A stretch of 64,000 bases of DNA from Burkholderia ubonensis subsp. mesacidophila (GCF_002097715.1 NZ_CP020738.1:2604001-2668000), one strand, 5' to 3'; shown: positions 26,697 to 35,971, numbered from the stretch's first letter. Translations and numbers: made by a program. The notes: generated by a model not told the origin, from the sequence alone.

Positions 26697-27193
26697 AGCC
26701 CGAGTCCCTTCGTCACGACCGCACGCTGCGCATGAACGGCCGCGCCGTCCAGCGCCTGCGCGCGCGCCGCGCGGATGTCGGCCGGCGTGAACGGCTTCGC
26801 GTCGCCGTGCTGCGCGTTCAGGTCGAACACGACGTAATTGAGCACCTGTGCGATATCGTCGTCACTTGCGCCAGCGAACGACGGCATCTTGAAGTTGTAG
26901 CTTTTGTCGTGCACCTTGATCTCGCCGAACATCCCGTGCAGCAGCGTCGCCACGAGCTGCGCGCGTCCCTGCGCGGCCATCGCGTACTTGCCCGGATACT
27001 CGGTGAGCGGCGGCGCAAGCCCGTCCAGGCCCTTGCCGCCCGCCTGATGGCACACCGCGCACTGCGCGTCGAACAGGCTCTTGCCCGCCGGGTAATGCGC
27101 GGCCTGCTGCGCACGGGCGAGGCCGGGCGCCGCGAACGATGCGACTGCCGCCATGCAGACGGCGAGAATCTTTCCAGCATGCTTCACGCTCAT
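26693..27193 (-). CDS. c-type cytochrome (monoheme) of the amine dehydrogenase cluster
   Basis: A 166-residue periplasmic cytochrome. It begins MSVKHAGKILAVCMAAVASF with a signal peptide ending LARAQQA. The heme motif is CAVCH (LFDAQCAVCHQAGGKGLDG), and the axial Met is probably in NFKMPSFAGASDDD. I use the ATG at 27193, which overlaps the stop of the dehydrogenase light-chain gene by 4 bp. A role in accepting electrons from the TTQ enzyme is inferred from this coupling. Confidence 0.9.
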   Translation of the reverse strand: MSVKHAGKILAVCMAAVASFAAPGLARAQQAAHYPAGKSLFDAQCAVCHQAGGKGLDGLAPPLTEYPGKYAMAAQGRAQLVATLLHGMFGEIKVHDKSYNFKMPSFAGASDDDIAQVLNYVVFDLNAQHGDAKPFTPADIRAARAQALDGAAVHAQRAVVTKGLGL

Positions 27194-27717
27194 TGTTTTG
27201 CTGCTCCAAGCAGGACCGAGACCGAACAGTGGTAATTCGCGTTGCCGTTCGCCATGCACCAGTTGATGTCGTTGTTCAGCGACAGCTTGTACAGCGGTTT
27301 CTCGCGCTCGTTGCGATTGCAGAAGCACTTGCCGCACGACGTCTTGCCGCAGCAATCGTTGTACGACACGATGTAATCCGAGCCGTCGTGCGGATTGCGG
27401 CAGGTGCCGATCCACGTGATCGGCGACGGCGTCGTGCCGGGCGGGCAACTGCTCGACGTGCCGCCGCAGCAGCTGCAGAGCCAGCCGTCGATCGCGCAGT
27501 ACTTCCAGTAGTCACAGCTCATCGGATCGTCGCTCGCGCCCGATGCGGCGGCGCCCGATCCGGCCTCGGCCGCATGCGCGGTGCGGTCGACCGGCAGCAG
27601 CGGCAGCATCGACGTGCCGAGCAGCACCTTGCCGAGCGTCGCCATCGCGCTGCGCCGCGAGCTGCGTTGCGCGACACTGCGCGCCGAGCGCTCGAACCAT
27701 GAATCAAACAAGCCCAT
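27190..27717 (-). CDS. aauA: TTQ amine dehydrogenase light chain (aromatic/methylamine dehydrogenase small subunit)
   Basis: A 175-residue catalytic subunit. The N-terminus MGLFDSWFERSARS carries basic residues before a hydrophobic export segment ending TAHAAEA. Many Cys residues form the family's disulfide pattern. The two Trp residues expected to form tryptophan tryptophylquinone are in ITWIGTC and DINWCMAN, and the catalytic Asp is in SYNDCCGKTSCG. The segment WIGTCRNPHDGSDYIVSYND resembles aromatic amine dehydrogenase of Alcaligenes more than methylamine dehydrogenase as I remember them. It oxidises primary amines to aldehyde and ammonia in the periplasm. Confidence 0.88.
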   Translation of the reverse strand: MGLFDSWFERSARSVAQRSSRRSAMATLGKVLLGTSMLPLLPVDRTAHAAEAGSGAAASGASDDPMSCDYWKYCAIDGWLCSCCGGTSSSCPPGTTPSPITWIGTCRNPHDGSDYIVSYNDCCGKTSCGKCFCNRNEREKPLYKLSLNNDINWCMANGNANYHCSVSVLLGAAKQ

Positions 27718-27755
27718 TTCGTTGTTCTCCACCGAGATTGAAAGAGAGGCGCGCG

Positions 27756-28382
27756 TCACGCGTGCCGCGCATGGCCTTCGTGGCGGGCGCTGCCGTGCAC
27801 GAACGCCTGGAGCGATTCGACGCCGCGCTCTTTCGCCTCGAACAGGCTCTCGAGGTGCTCACGCGTATTGACGAGCCCCTTCGCGCGCACCGTGCCGAAT
27901 TCGTCGAGCAGGACCGCGTACGGCAGCTTGCCGATCTGGTATGCGAGGCCGAGCTCCTGCGACAGCACGTACGGGAAGCGCCCGAGGTCGTGCTTCTGCG
28001 CGAAGCGCGCGTGCTCGTCGAGATCGCCGTCGCTCGCGAGCACGATGTTCACGGGCGTCGCCTCGCTTGCCTGCAGCGACGGCAGCAGCGGCAACAGCTT
28101 CTTGCAGACGGGGCACGTCGGCGACAGGAAGAACAGCAGCGTCGCCTTGCCCGACAGCTCGATGCCGCCGACCTTCACGTGCGCGCCGCGAATGTCGGAC
28201 AGTTCGAACGCCGGCGCGATCGCGCCGACCGCGGGGCCCTTGTCGATCATCAGCGCGCCGGCGGGCATGATGCGTTCGTACAGGATGCCGACCTGGCGCA
28301 CGAGCGCGAGACAGATCGCGCCGAGCGCGAGAACGGCGGCCCACAGCAGCGCGGTGGAAACGGTGAGAGCGGTTTGCATCAT
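27756..28382 (-). CDS. mauD: MauD-like thioredoxin-fold protein (amine dehydrogenase maturation)
   Basis: A 208-residue membrane-anchored thioredoxin-fold protein. A single N-terminal transmembrane helix (LTVSTALLWAAVLALGAICL) is followed by LLFFLSPTCPVCKKLLPLL, whose CPVC is the redox motif. MauD is required for disulfide formation in the Cys-rich light chain. Its start overlaps the mauE stop (ATGATG). It ends in a His-rich tail, HGSARHEGHARHA, which is unusual. Confidence 0.9.
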   Translation of the reverse strand: MMQTALTVSTALLWAAVLALGAICLALVRQVGILYERIMPAGALMIDKGPAVGAIAPAFELSDIRGAHVKVGGIELSGKATLLFFLSPTCPVCKKLLPLLPSLQASEATPVNIVLASDGDLDEHARFAQKHDLGRFPYVLSQELGLAYQIGKLPYAVLLDEFGTVRAKGLVNTREHLESLFEAKERGVESLQAFVHGSARHEGHARHA

Positions 28383-28948
28383 GAATTCCTCAAGTGGGCA
28401 AGGCGCGGTACGTTGGCGAGCAGCACGTCGACCGTGAGCAACGCGCAGACGATCAGCAGGACGGAGAAGAACAGCGTCAGGTAGTCGAACCACACGACCG
28501 GGCGCACGGTCGATTCGGCGAACGCCGTCGCGGCCAGCGCCGCGAGCAGCAGCACGCGCGCGACATGGAACCAGCCGATGCCGCGCGGCGCATCCGCCTG
28601 CGTGGCCGAGCGCGTCGCGGCGAAGCCCGAGCAGCCGCAATCGATGTCGGTATGGCCGCGCAGGATGTTGATCGCGAGGCCGGCCGCGAACACGAGCAGC
28701 AGCGCGACCAGCACGATCGCGCCGAGCGTGCGTGTGGCGGGGAACAGCAGCGCCGCTGCGCCGAGCGCTTCCGCGAGCGGAAGCGCCCATGCCGCGGGCG
28801 CGGTCAATGCGTCGGGCAGCAGGCGGTACGCGCCGAGCGCCTGACGGAACGCGGCCGGCCGCCGCCCCTTGGCGATCGCGCCGAGCAGCACGACGATGGC
28901 CGTGCCGGCCTGCGCACCCGTCGCGAGTACAGGATCGATCGTCATCAC
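28379..28948 (-). CDS. mauE: MauE-like membrane protein (amine dehydrogenase maturation)
   Basis: A 189-residue integral membrane protein of the MauE/DoxX-like type, with about five hydrophobic helices. A conserved DIDCGCSGF motif faces the periplasm and is typical of MauE. It is required with MauD for assembly of the TTQ light chain. It lies 4 bp downstream of the heavy-chain gene and overlaps mauD. Confidence 0.88.
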   Translation of the reverse strand: MMTIDPVLATGAQAGTAIVVLLGAIAKGRRPAAFRQALGAYRLLPDALTAPAAWALPLAEALGAAALLFPATRTLGAIVLVALLLVFAAGLAINILRGHTDIDCGCSGFAATRSATQADAPRGIGWFHVARVLLLAALAATAFAESTVRPVVWFDYLTLFFSVLLIVCALLTVDVLLANVPRLAHLRNS

Positions 28949-28952
28949 GGCC

Positions 28953-30110
28953 TCACGGATTGACGAGCAGCGACGACGTATTGCCGACCTGCTTCTCGAC
29001 GTGCTGCAGCTTGCCGGTGCGCGCGTCCATGATCACCAGATCCGAGGTCGGCGTGAGGCCGTAGAACAGCGGCTTGTCGTCCTCGCTGACCTGGATCGAG
29101 ATGAGCGGATCGATCTTCCGCTGCGCGAGATCCCAGCGCGCGACGCGCTGCTTCGTCTTCAGGTCGTACACCCAGACCTGCGTGCCGGGCTCCTTGTGCG
29201 ATCCTTCGCCGCCCTTGTGCATCGCGACGTAGTAGCGATGCAGCCTGGCCTGCACCGCCGTCTGCTGCATGCCGCCCGGGCGCCATCCTTCGGCGCGCTC
29301 GGCATCGGTCAGCAGCGACCACGGCTTGCCGAACACGGGTTGATCGCCGCGGAAATCGGCGCTGCCCACCCTGCCGTGGAACGTCGTGAACAGGTAGCCG
29401 CCCTGATACGGCGACGCGTTGACGTAGGCCGGGTCCTGGTCCACGTCGATGAACGCGTCCGACATCGTTCGCTTCGCCTCCTTGCCGTTCGCGTCGAGCG
29501 TGACGGTCAGCGCCTTGCCGCTTTCGCACAGCGACGTGAAGCGGTCGTTCCCCGACGGATAGGCGAGCACGCACGCGGCCATGTCGATCTCCGACAGCAC
29601 CTGCTTCGACGCCACGTCGATCACCGTCATCGATGCGGACGGCGTGATGTTCGCCACGTACAGCCGCTTGCCGTCCGCGCTGAACGCCGTGTTGTACGGC
29701 GACGGCACATGCTGCGCATGCTTCGGCGGAATCGGAATCTCGCCGGTGCGATCGAGCGTCGCGTTGTCCGTCATCTCGACGACGTCGGTGCGCGTGCCGT
29801 GCGAGCCGCGCGAGAAGTACGTCGTCGCGACGAAGCTCGTCTTGTGATCGGGCGAGATCGCAAAGCCCGGGCCGAACCCGGCATCGATCTGGCCGAGCAG
29901 CTTCTTCGCGTCCGCGTCGTACACGTGGACGCGCCCATCGGTCATCACCGGCAGCGAAAAGTCCACGACGAAGATCTCGTGCGGATGCCACGGCGGCATC
30001 TTCTGCACGACCAGTTCCTCCGGTTTCTCCATCGCGTGCGCGTGGCCGCTCCACGCTGCCGCGCATGACAGCATCGCCGCGAGGGCCGCGGTGCGTCGCC
30101 TTGTCCTCAT
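28953..30110 (-). CDS. aauB: TTQ amine dehydrogenase heavy chain
   Basis: A 385-residue periplasmic beta-propeller subunit. The signal peptide ends GHAHAMEKPE at about residue 26. Propeller repeats are seen in RVHVYDADAKKLLGQIDAGF, FVATTYFSRGSHGTRTDVVE and RLYVANITPSASMTVIDVAS; LLTDAERAEGWRPGGMQQ is a family signature. It supports the catalytic light chain encoded three genes downstream. First gene of the cluster, divergent from an AraC-type regulator. Confidence 0.9.
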   Translation of the reverse strand: MRTRRRTAALAAMLSCAAAWSGHAHAMEKPEELVVQKMPPWHPHEIFVVDFSLPVMTDGRVHVYDADAKKLLGQIDAGFGPGFAISPDHKTSFVATTYFSRGSHGTRTDVVEMTDNATLDRTGEIPIPPKHAQHVPSPYNTAFSADGKRLYVANITPSASMTVIDVASKQVLSEIDMAACVLAYPSGNDRFTSLCESGKALTVTLDANGKEAKRTMSDAFIDVDQDPAYVNASPYQGGYLFTTFHGRVGSADFRGDQPVFGKPWSLLTDAERAEGWRPGGMQQTAVQARLHRYYVAMHKGGEGSHKEPGTQVWVYDLKTKQRVARWDLAQRKIDPLISIQVSEDDKPLFYGLTPTSDLVIMDARTGKLQHVEKQVGNTSSLLVNP

Positions 30111-30363
30111 GTCGCCTCCAGTCGCGATTCATGTTGTGTGGGGCGACTGTAGATCGACAATAAATCCGGTCAGCACCGAGACCGGCAACGCGTGCGTGCC
30201 GATTCGGGATATTGGAAATGCGGCTGAAAGGGACCGCTGCGAGCACTCCTGAACGTCATCGCGCGCCGCCCGGATTGGGGCCTGTTCGCGCTCATAACGA
30301 GCTTGCGCCGACCGCCCGGCCGGTTTAGGCTTGCGCGACCCGATCGACACGCCGGAGGCCCTT
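30111..30363. promoter_or_regulatory. divergent promoter region between amine dehydrogenase operon and AraC regulator
   Basis: A 253-bp divergent spacer. It contains CCGGTC at 30166-30171 and GACCGG at 30180-30185, a 6-bp inverted repeat around AGCACCGA, close to the heavy-chain start. It is a plausible regulatory region for the regulator encoded to the right; no -35/-10 pair is clear. Confidence 0.45.
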
Positions 30364-31326
30364 GTGTTCGTGCATCACCAGCAATTCGACGACGCGGACC
30401 GGCACGCCGAGGCGCTGCGGGGCTGGGACCAGCGCTACGACCAGATCGGCCCGGGCGCGTATCGCAGCGTCGTGAAACAGGCCGCGCTGGACGGCATGCA
30501 GCTGTTCCAGGAAACCGCCAACGTCCGCATCATCCAGCGCGGGCGGCTGCCGCCCGGCCACACGGTGTTCGGCATCCCGCTCACGGGTGCGGGCGCGTTC
30601 GCGTTCGGCGGCACGCGCATCGAGCACGGCGCGATCGTGATGGCGCAAGGCGGCGCGCCGTTCGAACTCCATTCTCCCGACGATATGTCGGTGATCTGCG
30701 TCGTCGTCGATGCGGACCTGCTGCAACAGGTGGCGGATGCGGCAGGCATCGGGCTCGACGACAGCGTGTTCCGGCGCGGCGTCGTCGACATGCCGCAGGC
30801 CGTGTGCAGGCGCACCGGGCTGCGGATCGCGACGCTGCTCGAACGCGTGCTGTCGGCGCCTGCCGTGTTCGACGATCCGCAGGCGCAGCGCGCGCTGCGC
30901 GGCGAAGTCGGCGACGTGCTCGCCGACTTGCTCGCGTACCGGGTGCCCGCGCCGCCGAACCGCCTCACGCACGCGTGCCGGGCCGACATCGTGCGGCGCG
31001 TTCACGACTACGTGATCGATCATCCGGAAGAGCCGGTCGACATCCAGAGCCTGTGCGCGCAGCTGCGCGTGAGCCGGCGCACGATGCAGAACAGTTTCCA
31101 GTCCGTCGTGCAGACCGGCCCGTTGAGCTACATGCGCTCGCTGCGGCTCGCGCAGGTCAGGCGGCTGCTCCTCGACACGCGGCAGGCGGACCTGCCGATC
31201 GCCGAGGCGGCCGCCCGCTGGGGCTTCATCCATCTCGGGCATTTCGCGAACGCGTACAAGGCCCAGTTCGGCGAGTTGCCGTCGATGACCGCGCGCCGGT
31301 CGGCGCGCAGCACGAAAATGCGCTGA
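30364..31326 (+). CDS. AraC family regulator (EutR-like), probable activator of the amine dehydrogenase operon
   Basis: A 320-residue regulator. The N-terminal sensor begins MFVHHQQFDDADRHAEALRG and GWDQRYDQIGPG, a type shared with the ethanolamine regulator EutR. The C-terminal DNA-binding domain shows DIQSLCAQLRVSRRTMQNSF and IAEAAARWGFIHLGHFANAYK. I chose GTG at 30364 because GGAGG precedes it by 5 bases; an in-frame TTG at 30331 would add 11 residues. The divergent position suggests that it senses amines and activates the dehydrogenase genes. Confidence 0.85.
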   Translation: MFVHHQQFDDADRHAEALRGWDQRYDQIGPGAYRSVVKQAALDGMQLFQETANVRIIQRGRLPPGHTVFGIPLTGAGAFAFGGTRIEHGAIVMAQGGAPFELHSPDDMSVICVVVDADLLQQVADAAGIGLDDSVFRRGVVDMPQAVCRRTGLRIATLLERVLSAPAVFDDPQAQRALRGEVGDVLADLLAYRVPAPPNRLTHACRADIVRRVHDYVIDHPEEPVDIQSLCAQLRVSRRTMQNSFQSVVQTGPLSYMRSLRLAQVRRLLLDTRQADLPIAEAAARWGFIHLGHFANAYKAQFGELPSMTARRSARSTKMR

Positions 31327-31432
31327 GACGGCGGCGAAACCCGCGATAATCCGAGCTGACCGCCCCACTCGGACGCGCCGGCTCCGGCCGTGCGACGCGC
31401 GACGTCCATTGCACTCCAGCTCCCCCATTCCG

Positions 31433-32377
31433 ATGCCCGAGGATTTCCACTTCCTGCTGCTGCCCGGCTTCTCCGCGCTCGGCTTCATGTCCGCGGTTGA
31501 ACCACTGCGCGTCGCGAACCGCTTCCGCTCGGAGCTTTACCGCTGGCACGTGCTCAGCGCGGACGGCGGCCCGGTGGCCGCGAGCAACGGCATCCCGGTC
31601 GCCGCGGAAGCCGCGTATGCGGACGTCGAGCGCGTCGGCACGGTGTTCGTCGTCGCGGGCTTCGACCCGCTCGTCTGCTACACGCGCGCGCTCGGCGACT
31701 GGCTGCGGCGCCAGCACCGGCACGGCGCGACGCTCGGCGGCATCGATACCGGCAGCTTCGTGCTCGCCGAGGCCGGACTGTTCGATGCGTCGCATCCGCT
31801 CACGCTGCATTGGGAAGCGCTTGCCGCGTTCCGCGAGCGCTACCCGAGCCTGAAGGCGACGCAGGAGCTGTTCGAGATCGGCGAACGGCGCATCACCTGC
31901 GCGGGCGGCACCGCGTCGATCGACATGATGCTCGACCTGATCGGGCGGCGACACGGCGCGGACCTCGCCGCGACGATCTCCGAGCAGTTCGTCGTCAGCC
32001 GGATCCGCCAGCGCTCGGACAGCCAGCGGCTCGAGATCGCCGCGCGCTACGGCGTGCACAACCGCAAGCTGATCCAGGTGATCGGCACGATGCAGCGCCA
32101 CATGGAGAACCCGCTCGGGCCCGACGCGCTCGCCGACGAAGTCGCGATCACGCGGCGCCAGCTCGAGCGGCTGTTCAGCGCGACGCTGAACGACACGCCG
32201 ACGCGCTTCTACCTGAACCTGCGGCTCGACCGCGCGCGCGAGCTGCTGCAGCAGACCGACATGAGCATCACGTCGGTGTGCGTCGCATGCGGCTTCGAAT
32301 CGCCGTCGCACTTCTCGCGCACCTATCGCACGCGTTTCGGGATGAGCCCGCGCAGCGACCGCCGCGCGCTGCGCTGA
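31433..32377 (+). CDS. gbdR: GlxA family AraC-type regulator, GbdR-like (betaine/carnitine catabolism)
   Basis: A 314-residue regulator with an N-terminal class I amidotransferase-like sensor (FHFLLLPGFSALGFMSAVEP, GGIDTGSFVLAEAGL) and a C-terminal AraC domain (LADEVAITRRQLERLFSA, then SITSVCVACGFESPSHFSRTYR). The full-length pattern matches GbdR of Pseudomonas, which responds to glycine betaine and dimethylglycine and activates gbc, dgc and carnitine-linked genes. All of those target types occur in this window. I start at ATG 31433; an in-frame TTG lies 24 bp upstream. Confidence 0.87.
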   Translation: MPEDFHFLLLPGFSALGFMSAVEPLRVANRFRSELYRWHVLSADGGPVAASNGIPVAAEAAYADVERVGTVFVVAGFDPLVCYTRALGDWLRRQHRHGATLGGIDTGSFVLAEAGLFDASHPLTLHWEALAAFRERYPSLKATQELFEIGERRITCAGGTASIDMMLDLIGRRHGADLAATISEQFVVSRIRQRSDSQRLEIAARYGVHNRKLIQVIGTMQRHMENPLGPDALADEVAITRRQLERLFSATLNDTPTRFYLNLRLDRARELLQQTDMSITSVCVACGFESPSHFSRTYRTRFGMSPRSDRRALR

Positions 32378-32888
32378 CGATCCCCGCGCAGGTCGTCGCG
32401 CCTGCGCACAAAACAGCGGAATATTGCTCAATCCCACATCATCTTCAGCCGCTCAATGAACAATCCCGCCAATTGTTCGACAACCCGAAGCTAACATCGA
32501 AAATAATTTGCAATGTTCGCGAAAATATTCTGTAACATGGGAAAAAATAGATAGGCAGCCTAATGAGATGAAAACGTTTGCCGACACGAGTCGAGCATGC
32601 AGGCTGCCACTCCAACTTTGATCCGAGGGGTATGACATGACGATGCTCGATAATCCGTCGCAGCACCTGCCCGCCGTCCGTTTTTCCTCATCTACCGCCG
32701 TCCGGCGGCCCGTTCGCATTCCACCTTTCTCCTGTTTTTCTTCGACCTGACGTTTAGCTCTCCTTAGTCAGTCGAAGCACCGCAACGCGCCTGGACGCAC
32801 CGGTTTTTTCAAGCCGGCGCGCGGGCCGTGTCGTACCTGCGCCTCACGAGGGCGCGGGCTTCCCCAACCGTTGAATCGAGGATGACGT
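32378..32888. other. intergenic leader region upstream of the M36-like protease gene
   Basis: About 510 bp, AT-richer than the surroundings at 32410-32580. An 8-bp inverted repeat, GGCAGCCT at 32554-32561 and AGGCTGCC at 32601-32608, could form a leader stem. A 37-codon frame at 32637-32750 starts MTMLDNPSQHLPAVRF after gaggggt; it could be a leader peptide or chance. No longer gene is seen. Confidence 0.5.
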
Positions 32889-34601
32889 ATGCAAACATCA
32901 CGCAAGGCACTGCCGTTGGCACTGAGCATCGCGCTGGGTTTCGGCGTCGCAACCAGCGCCGCCGCCGACCACAAGAACGGGGACCCGCAGGCGTCCAGCC
33001 TGCGCGAGAGCCTGACGCGCGGCGTCGCGCCGCCCGCCGCGAAATCGGATGCGCCGACCGGTCAGTTCCGCGCGGACGGCGTCGCCGTCACGCTGTACAA
33101 CCCGCCCTATCAGACGAAGAAGGCGGCCACCACGCCCGCGGCGACCGCGCGCGACTTTATCGCGTCGCAGTCCGCCCAGCTCGGGCTCGACGCGACCGCA
33201 CTCGCCAGCCTCGTCGTCACGTCGGAGCGCAAGGACCCCGACTTCACCGTCGTACGCTTCCAGCAACAGGCGGCCGGCCTGCCGGTCTACGGCAGCGACA
33301 TCGCGGTCACGGTCGGCAAGGACGGCCGCATCCTGTACGTCGCGAGCAACGCGATCAGCGGCGTGGCCCCCAAGTCCGCCAAGTCGCAGCCCGTCGACCA
33401 GCAGCAGGCGCTCGACCGCGCGCGCGCGTATCTCGGCGTGAGCGGCTTCACGAACGTCGACGCGAAACTCGTCGCGTTCGTCGACGCCACCGGCACGCAT
33501 ACCGCGTGGAAAGTGCGCGGCAAGCCGCAGAACGGCCCGAAGGGCGACTGGGAGCTGCTGATCGACGCGGGCAGCGGCGAAGTGCTGCGCGCCGAGGACA
33601 AGGCGTTCTACGCAACCGACGGCACCGGCTTCGTGTTCCGCCCCGATCCGCTGTCGTCGACGAAAAGCAGCTACGGCAGCGCCGGCTACAAGGACAACAA
33701 CGACGCCGACTCGCCGCAGCTGACCGCCGCGCGCGTGCGCGTGACGCTGAAGGATCTCGCGCAATCGGGCTCGACCTACAAGCTCGCCGGCCCGTACGCG
33801 TCGTGCGTCGACTTCGACGCGCCGTTCGACAACGCGTGCCCGGTGCAGGCGACGCCGAACTTCGAGTTCACGCGCGGCAACCTCTATTTCGAGGCGGTCA
33901 ACGCGTACTACCACATCGATTCGTTCCTGCGCTACGTGAACCAGACGCTCGGCGTCAAGGCGCTGCCGTACCAGTATTCGGGCGGCGTCCAGTACGACCC
34001 GCACGGCGAATCCGGCGCGGACAACTCGTCGTACTCGTCGAGCAGCGGCAAGCTGACGTTCGGCCAGGGCGGCGTCGACGACGCGGAAGACGCCGACGTG
34101 GTAATCCACGAACTGGGCCACGGCATCCACGACTGGATCACCAACGGCGGCCTGTCGCAGCAGGAAGGGCTCTCCGAAGGCACGGGCGACTACCTCGCCG
34201 CCGCGTACAGCCGCGACTTCAACCAGTGGAGCCCGACCGACGCGCAGTACAACTGGGTCTTCAACTGGGACGGCCACAACGAGTACTGGGGCGGCCGCGT
34301 GACCAACTGGAACGTCGGCCGCACCTATGCGCAGGCGCGCGGCGCCGAGATCCACACGGCCGGCCAGTACTGGGCGTCGTGCAACCTGGTCGCGCGCGAC
34401 GCGATCGGCGGCCAGGCGATGGACAAGGCGTTCCTGAAAGGGCTGTCGATGACCAACGGCTCGACCAACCAGAAGGCGGCCGCGCAAGCCGTCATCAACG
34501 CCGCCGCCACGCTCGGCTACAGCGCCACGCAGATCGCCGCGATCGGCAACGCGTACAACAAGAGCTGCACGTACGCCGTGACCGTGCCGAAGAAGTCGTG
34601 A
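32889..34601 (+). CDS. secreted zinc metallopeptidase (M36/M4-like, with propeptide)
   Basis: A 570-residue preproprotease. The signal peptide MQTSRKALPLALSIALGFGV ends SAAADHK. An FTP/PepSY-like propeptide spans about residues 60-230 (FTVVRFQQQAAGLPVYGSDI, WELLIDAGSGEVL). The catalytic motif DVVIHELGHGIHDW gives the two zinc His and the Glu, and the third ligand Glu is in QQEGLSEGTGDYLAA. It is predicted to be secreted and activated by propeptide removal. It is followed after about 80 bp by a secreted M28 aminopeptidase on the same strand. Confidence 0.9.
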   Translation: MQTSRKALPLALSIALGFGVATSAAADHKNGDPQASSLRESLTRGVAPPAAKSDAPTGQFRADGVAVTLYNPPYQTKKAATTPAATARDFIASQSAQLGLDATALASLVVTSERKDPDFTVVRFQQQAAGLPVYGSDIAVTVGKDGRILYVASNAISGVAPKSAKSQPVDQQQALDRARAYLGVSGFTNVDAKLVAFVDATGTHTAWKVRGKPQNGPKGDWELLIDAGSGEVLRAEDKAFYATDGTGFVFRPDPLSSTKSSYGSAGYKDNNDADSPQLTAARVRVTLKDLAQSGSTYKLAGPYASCVDFDAPFDNACPVQATPNFEFTRGNLYFEAVNAYYHIDSFLRYVNQTLGVKALPYQYSGGVQYDPHGESGADNSSYSSSSGKLTFGQGGVDDAEDADVVIHELGHGIHDWITNGGLSQQEGLSEGTGDYLAAAYSRDFNQWSPTDAQYNWVFNWDGHNEYWGGRVTNWNVGRTYAQARGAEIHTAGQYWASCNLVARDAIGGQAMDKAFLKGLSMTNGSTNQKAAAQAVINAAATLGYSATQIAAIGNAYNKSCTYAVTVPKKS

Positions 34602-34681
34602 CACCGCAGCAGGACGGGGTGGATCGTACAACCTGCGATCCGCCCCGATTCGTCCACATCACTACCCTGATGAGATCGAAC

Positions 34682-35923
34682 ATGCCTACTTCATCGCTGA
34701 AACTTCTGAGCGCCGCGCTATGCGGCACGCTGTTCGCCGTGGCCGCGCACGCGGCGCCCGTGTGGATCACGCTCGGCGACGGCGCCTACCGCCAGCTGCA
34801 GCGCATCGACGCCCGCGCGAGCGCGCGGTACACGACGACGGTCGCAGCCGGCCAGGCCGCCGACGGCGCCGCCCGCCGCGACACCGTCCACGTCGTGCAG
34901 GTCGACGACGCCGTGCTGGGCGCACTCGCGGCTGCGGTGCACCACAGCCGCGGCCACGGACCGGGCTACGTCGTGCACGACTCCTATGACGAAGCGCGCC
35001 AGGCGCTGCAGCCGCTGCCGCTCGCGAAACAGGCCGCGCCCGAGTTCAAGGTCGCGGATTCCCAGCAGATCCGCAACTGGGTCCAGCAGCTCCAGGCCAG
35101 CAACATCGTCGGCACGATCACGTCGTTGTCCGGCTTCACGAACCGCTACTACACGACGTCGCACGGCGTCGCCGCGTCGGACTGGCTCGCGCTGCAATGG
35201 AAGCAGCTCGCGGGCGCACGCGCCGACGTCACCGTCGAGCAGTTCGCGCATACCGGCTGGCCGCAGAAATCGGTGATCCTGACGATCAAGGGCAGCGATC
35301 CGGCGGCGGGCACGGTCGTGCTCGGCGGCCACCTCGACTCGACCGTAGGCTGGACGACGGAGAACACCCGCTCGCCCGGCGCGGACGACGACGCATCCGG
35401 CATCGCGAGCCTGACCGAGGCGCTGCGCGTGCTGCTCGCGAACAACTACAAGCCGAAGCGGACGATCAAGTTCATCGGCTATGCGGCGGAGGAAGCCGGG
35501 CTGCTCGGCTCGAAGGCGATCGCGAAGCAGTTTCGCGCGCAGAACGCGAACGTGGTCGGCGTGCTGCAGCTCGACATGACGAACTACAAGGGCGACGCGA
35601 AAGACATCTACCTGATCTCCGACTACACGAACGCCGCGCAGAATACCTACCTGTCGAACCTGGCGCGGACCTACCTGCCGGAGCTGACGGTCGGCACGTC
35701 GCAGTGCGGCTACGCGTGCTCGGACCATGCGTCGTGGAACGCGCAGGGCTATCCGGCGTCGTTCCCGTTCGAGGCGGACAAGAACGACAGTCCGTACATC
35801 CACACCGTGAACGACACGCTGGAGAACTCGGATCGCCAGGCCAACCACGCGCTGAAGTTCGGCAAGCTGGCGCTGGCCTATGCCGTCGATCTCGGCGACG
35901 GCGGCGCGGCTTCCCGGCCTTGA
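34682..35923 (+). CDS. secreted M28 family aminopeptidase (leucyl aminopeptidase type)
   Basis: A 413-residue dizinc aminopeptidase. The signal peptide ends FAVAAHAAP. Metal ligands are visible in VLGGHLDSTVG (His, Asp), PGADDDASGI (bridging Asp), GYAAEEAGLLGS (catalytic Glu plus ligand), LQLDMTNYK (Asp) and the C-terminal YIHTVNDTLEN (His). The Vibrio-type fold is clear. It would trim peptides released by the metalloprotease encoded upstream. I start at ATG 34682; an in-frame ATG at 34670 is possible. A hairpin follows about 50 bp after the stop. Confidence 0.9.
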   Translation: MPTSSLKLLSAALCGTLFAVAAHAAPVWITLGDGAYRQLQRIDARASARYTTTVAAGQAADGAARRDTVHVVQVDDAVLGALAAAVHHSRGHGPGYVVHDSYDEARQALQPLPLAKQAAPEFKVADSQQIRNWVQQLQASNIVGTITSLSGFTNRYYTTSHGVAASDWLALQWKQLAGARADVTVEQFAHTGWPQKSVILTIKGSDPAAGTVVLGGHLDSTVGWTTENTRSPGADDDASGIASLTEALRVLLANNYKPKRTIKFIGYAAEEAGLLGSKAIAKQFRAQNANVVGVLQLDMTNYKGDAKDIYLISDYTNAAQNTYLSNLARTYLPELTVGTSQCGYACSDHASWNAQGYPASFPFEADKNDSPYIHTVNDTLENSDRQANHALKFGKLALAYAVDLGDGGAASRP

Positions 35924-35971
35924 CGGCGCGCGGCTGAGCCGCTCGCCTGTGCGAAAGCGAAACGGGCGCAA

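Noticed and set aside
32828..35923. Apparent 1031-codon fusion of the protease region and the M28 peptidase
   Set aside because: The first 600 codons are a frame shadow of the metallopeptidase; the true peptidase begins near 34682 with a signal peptide.
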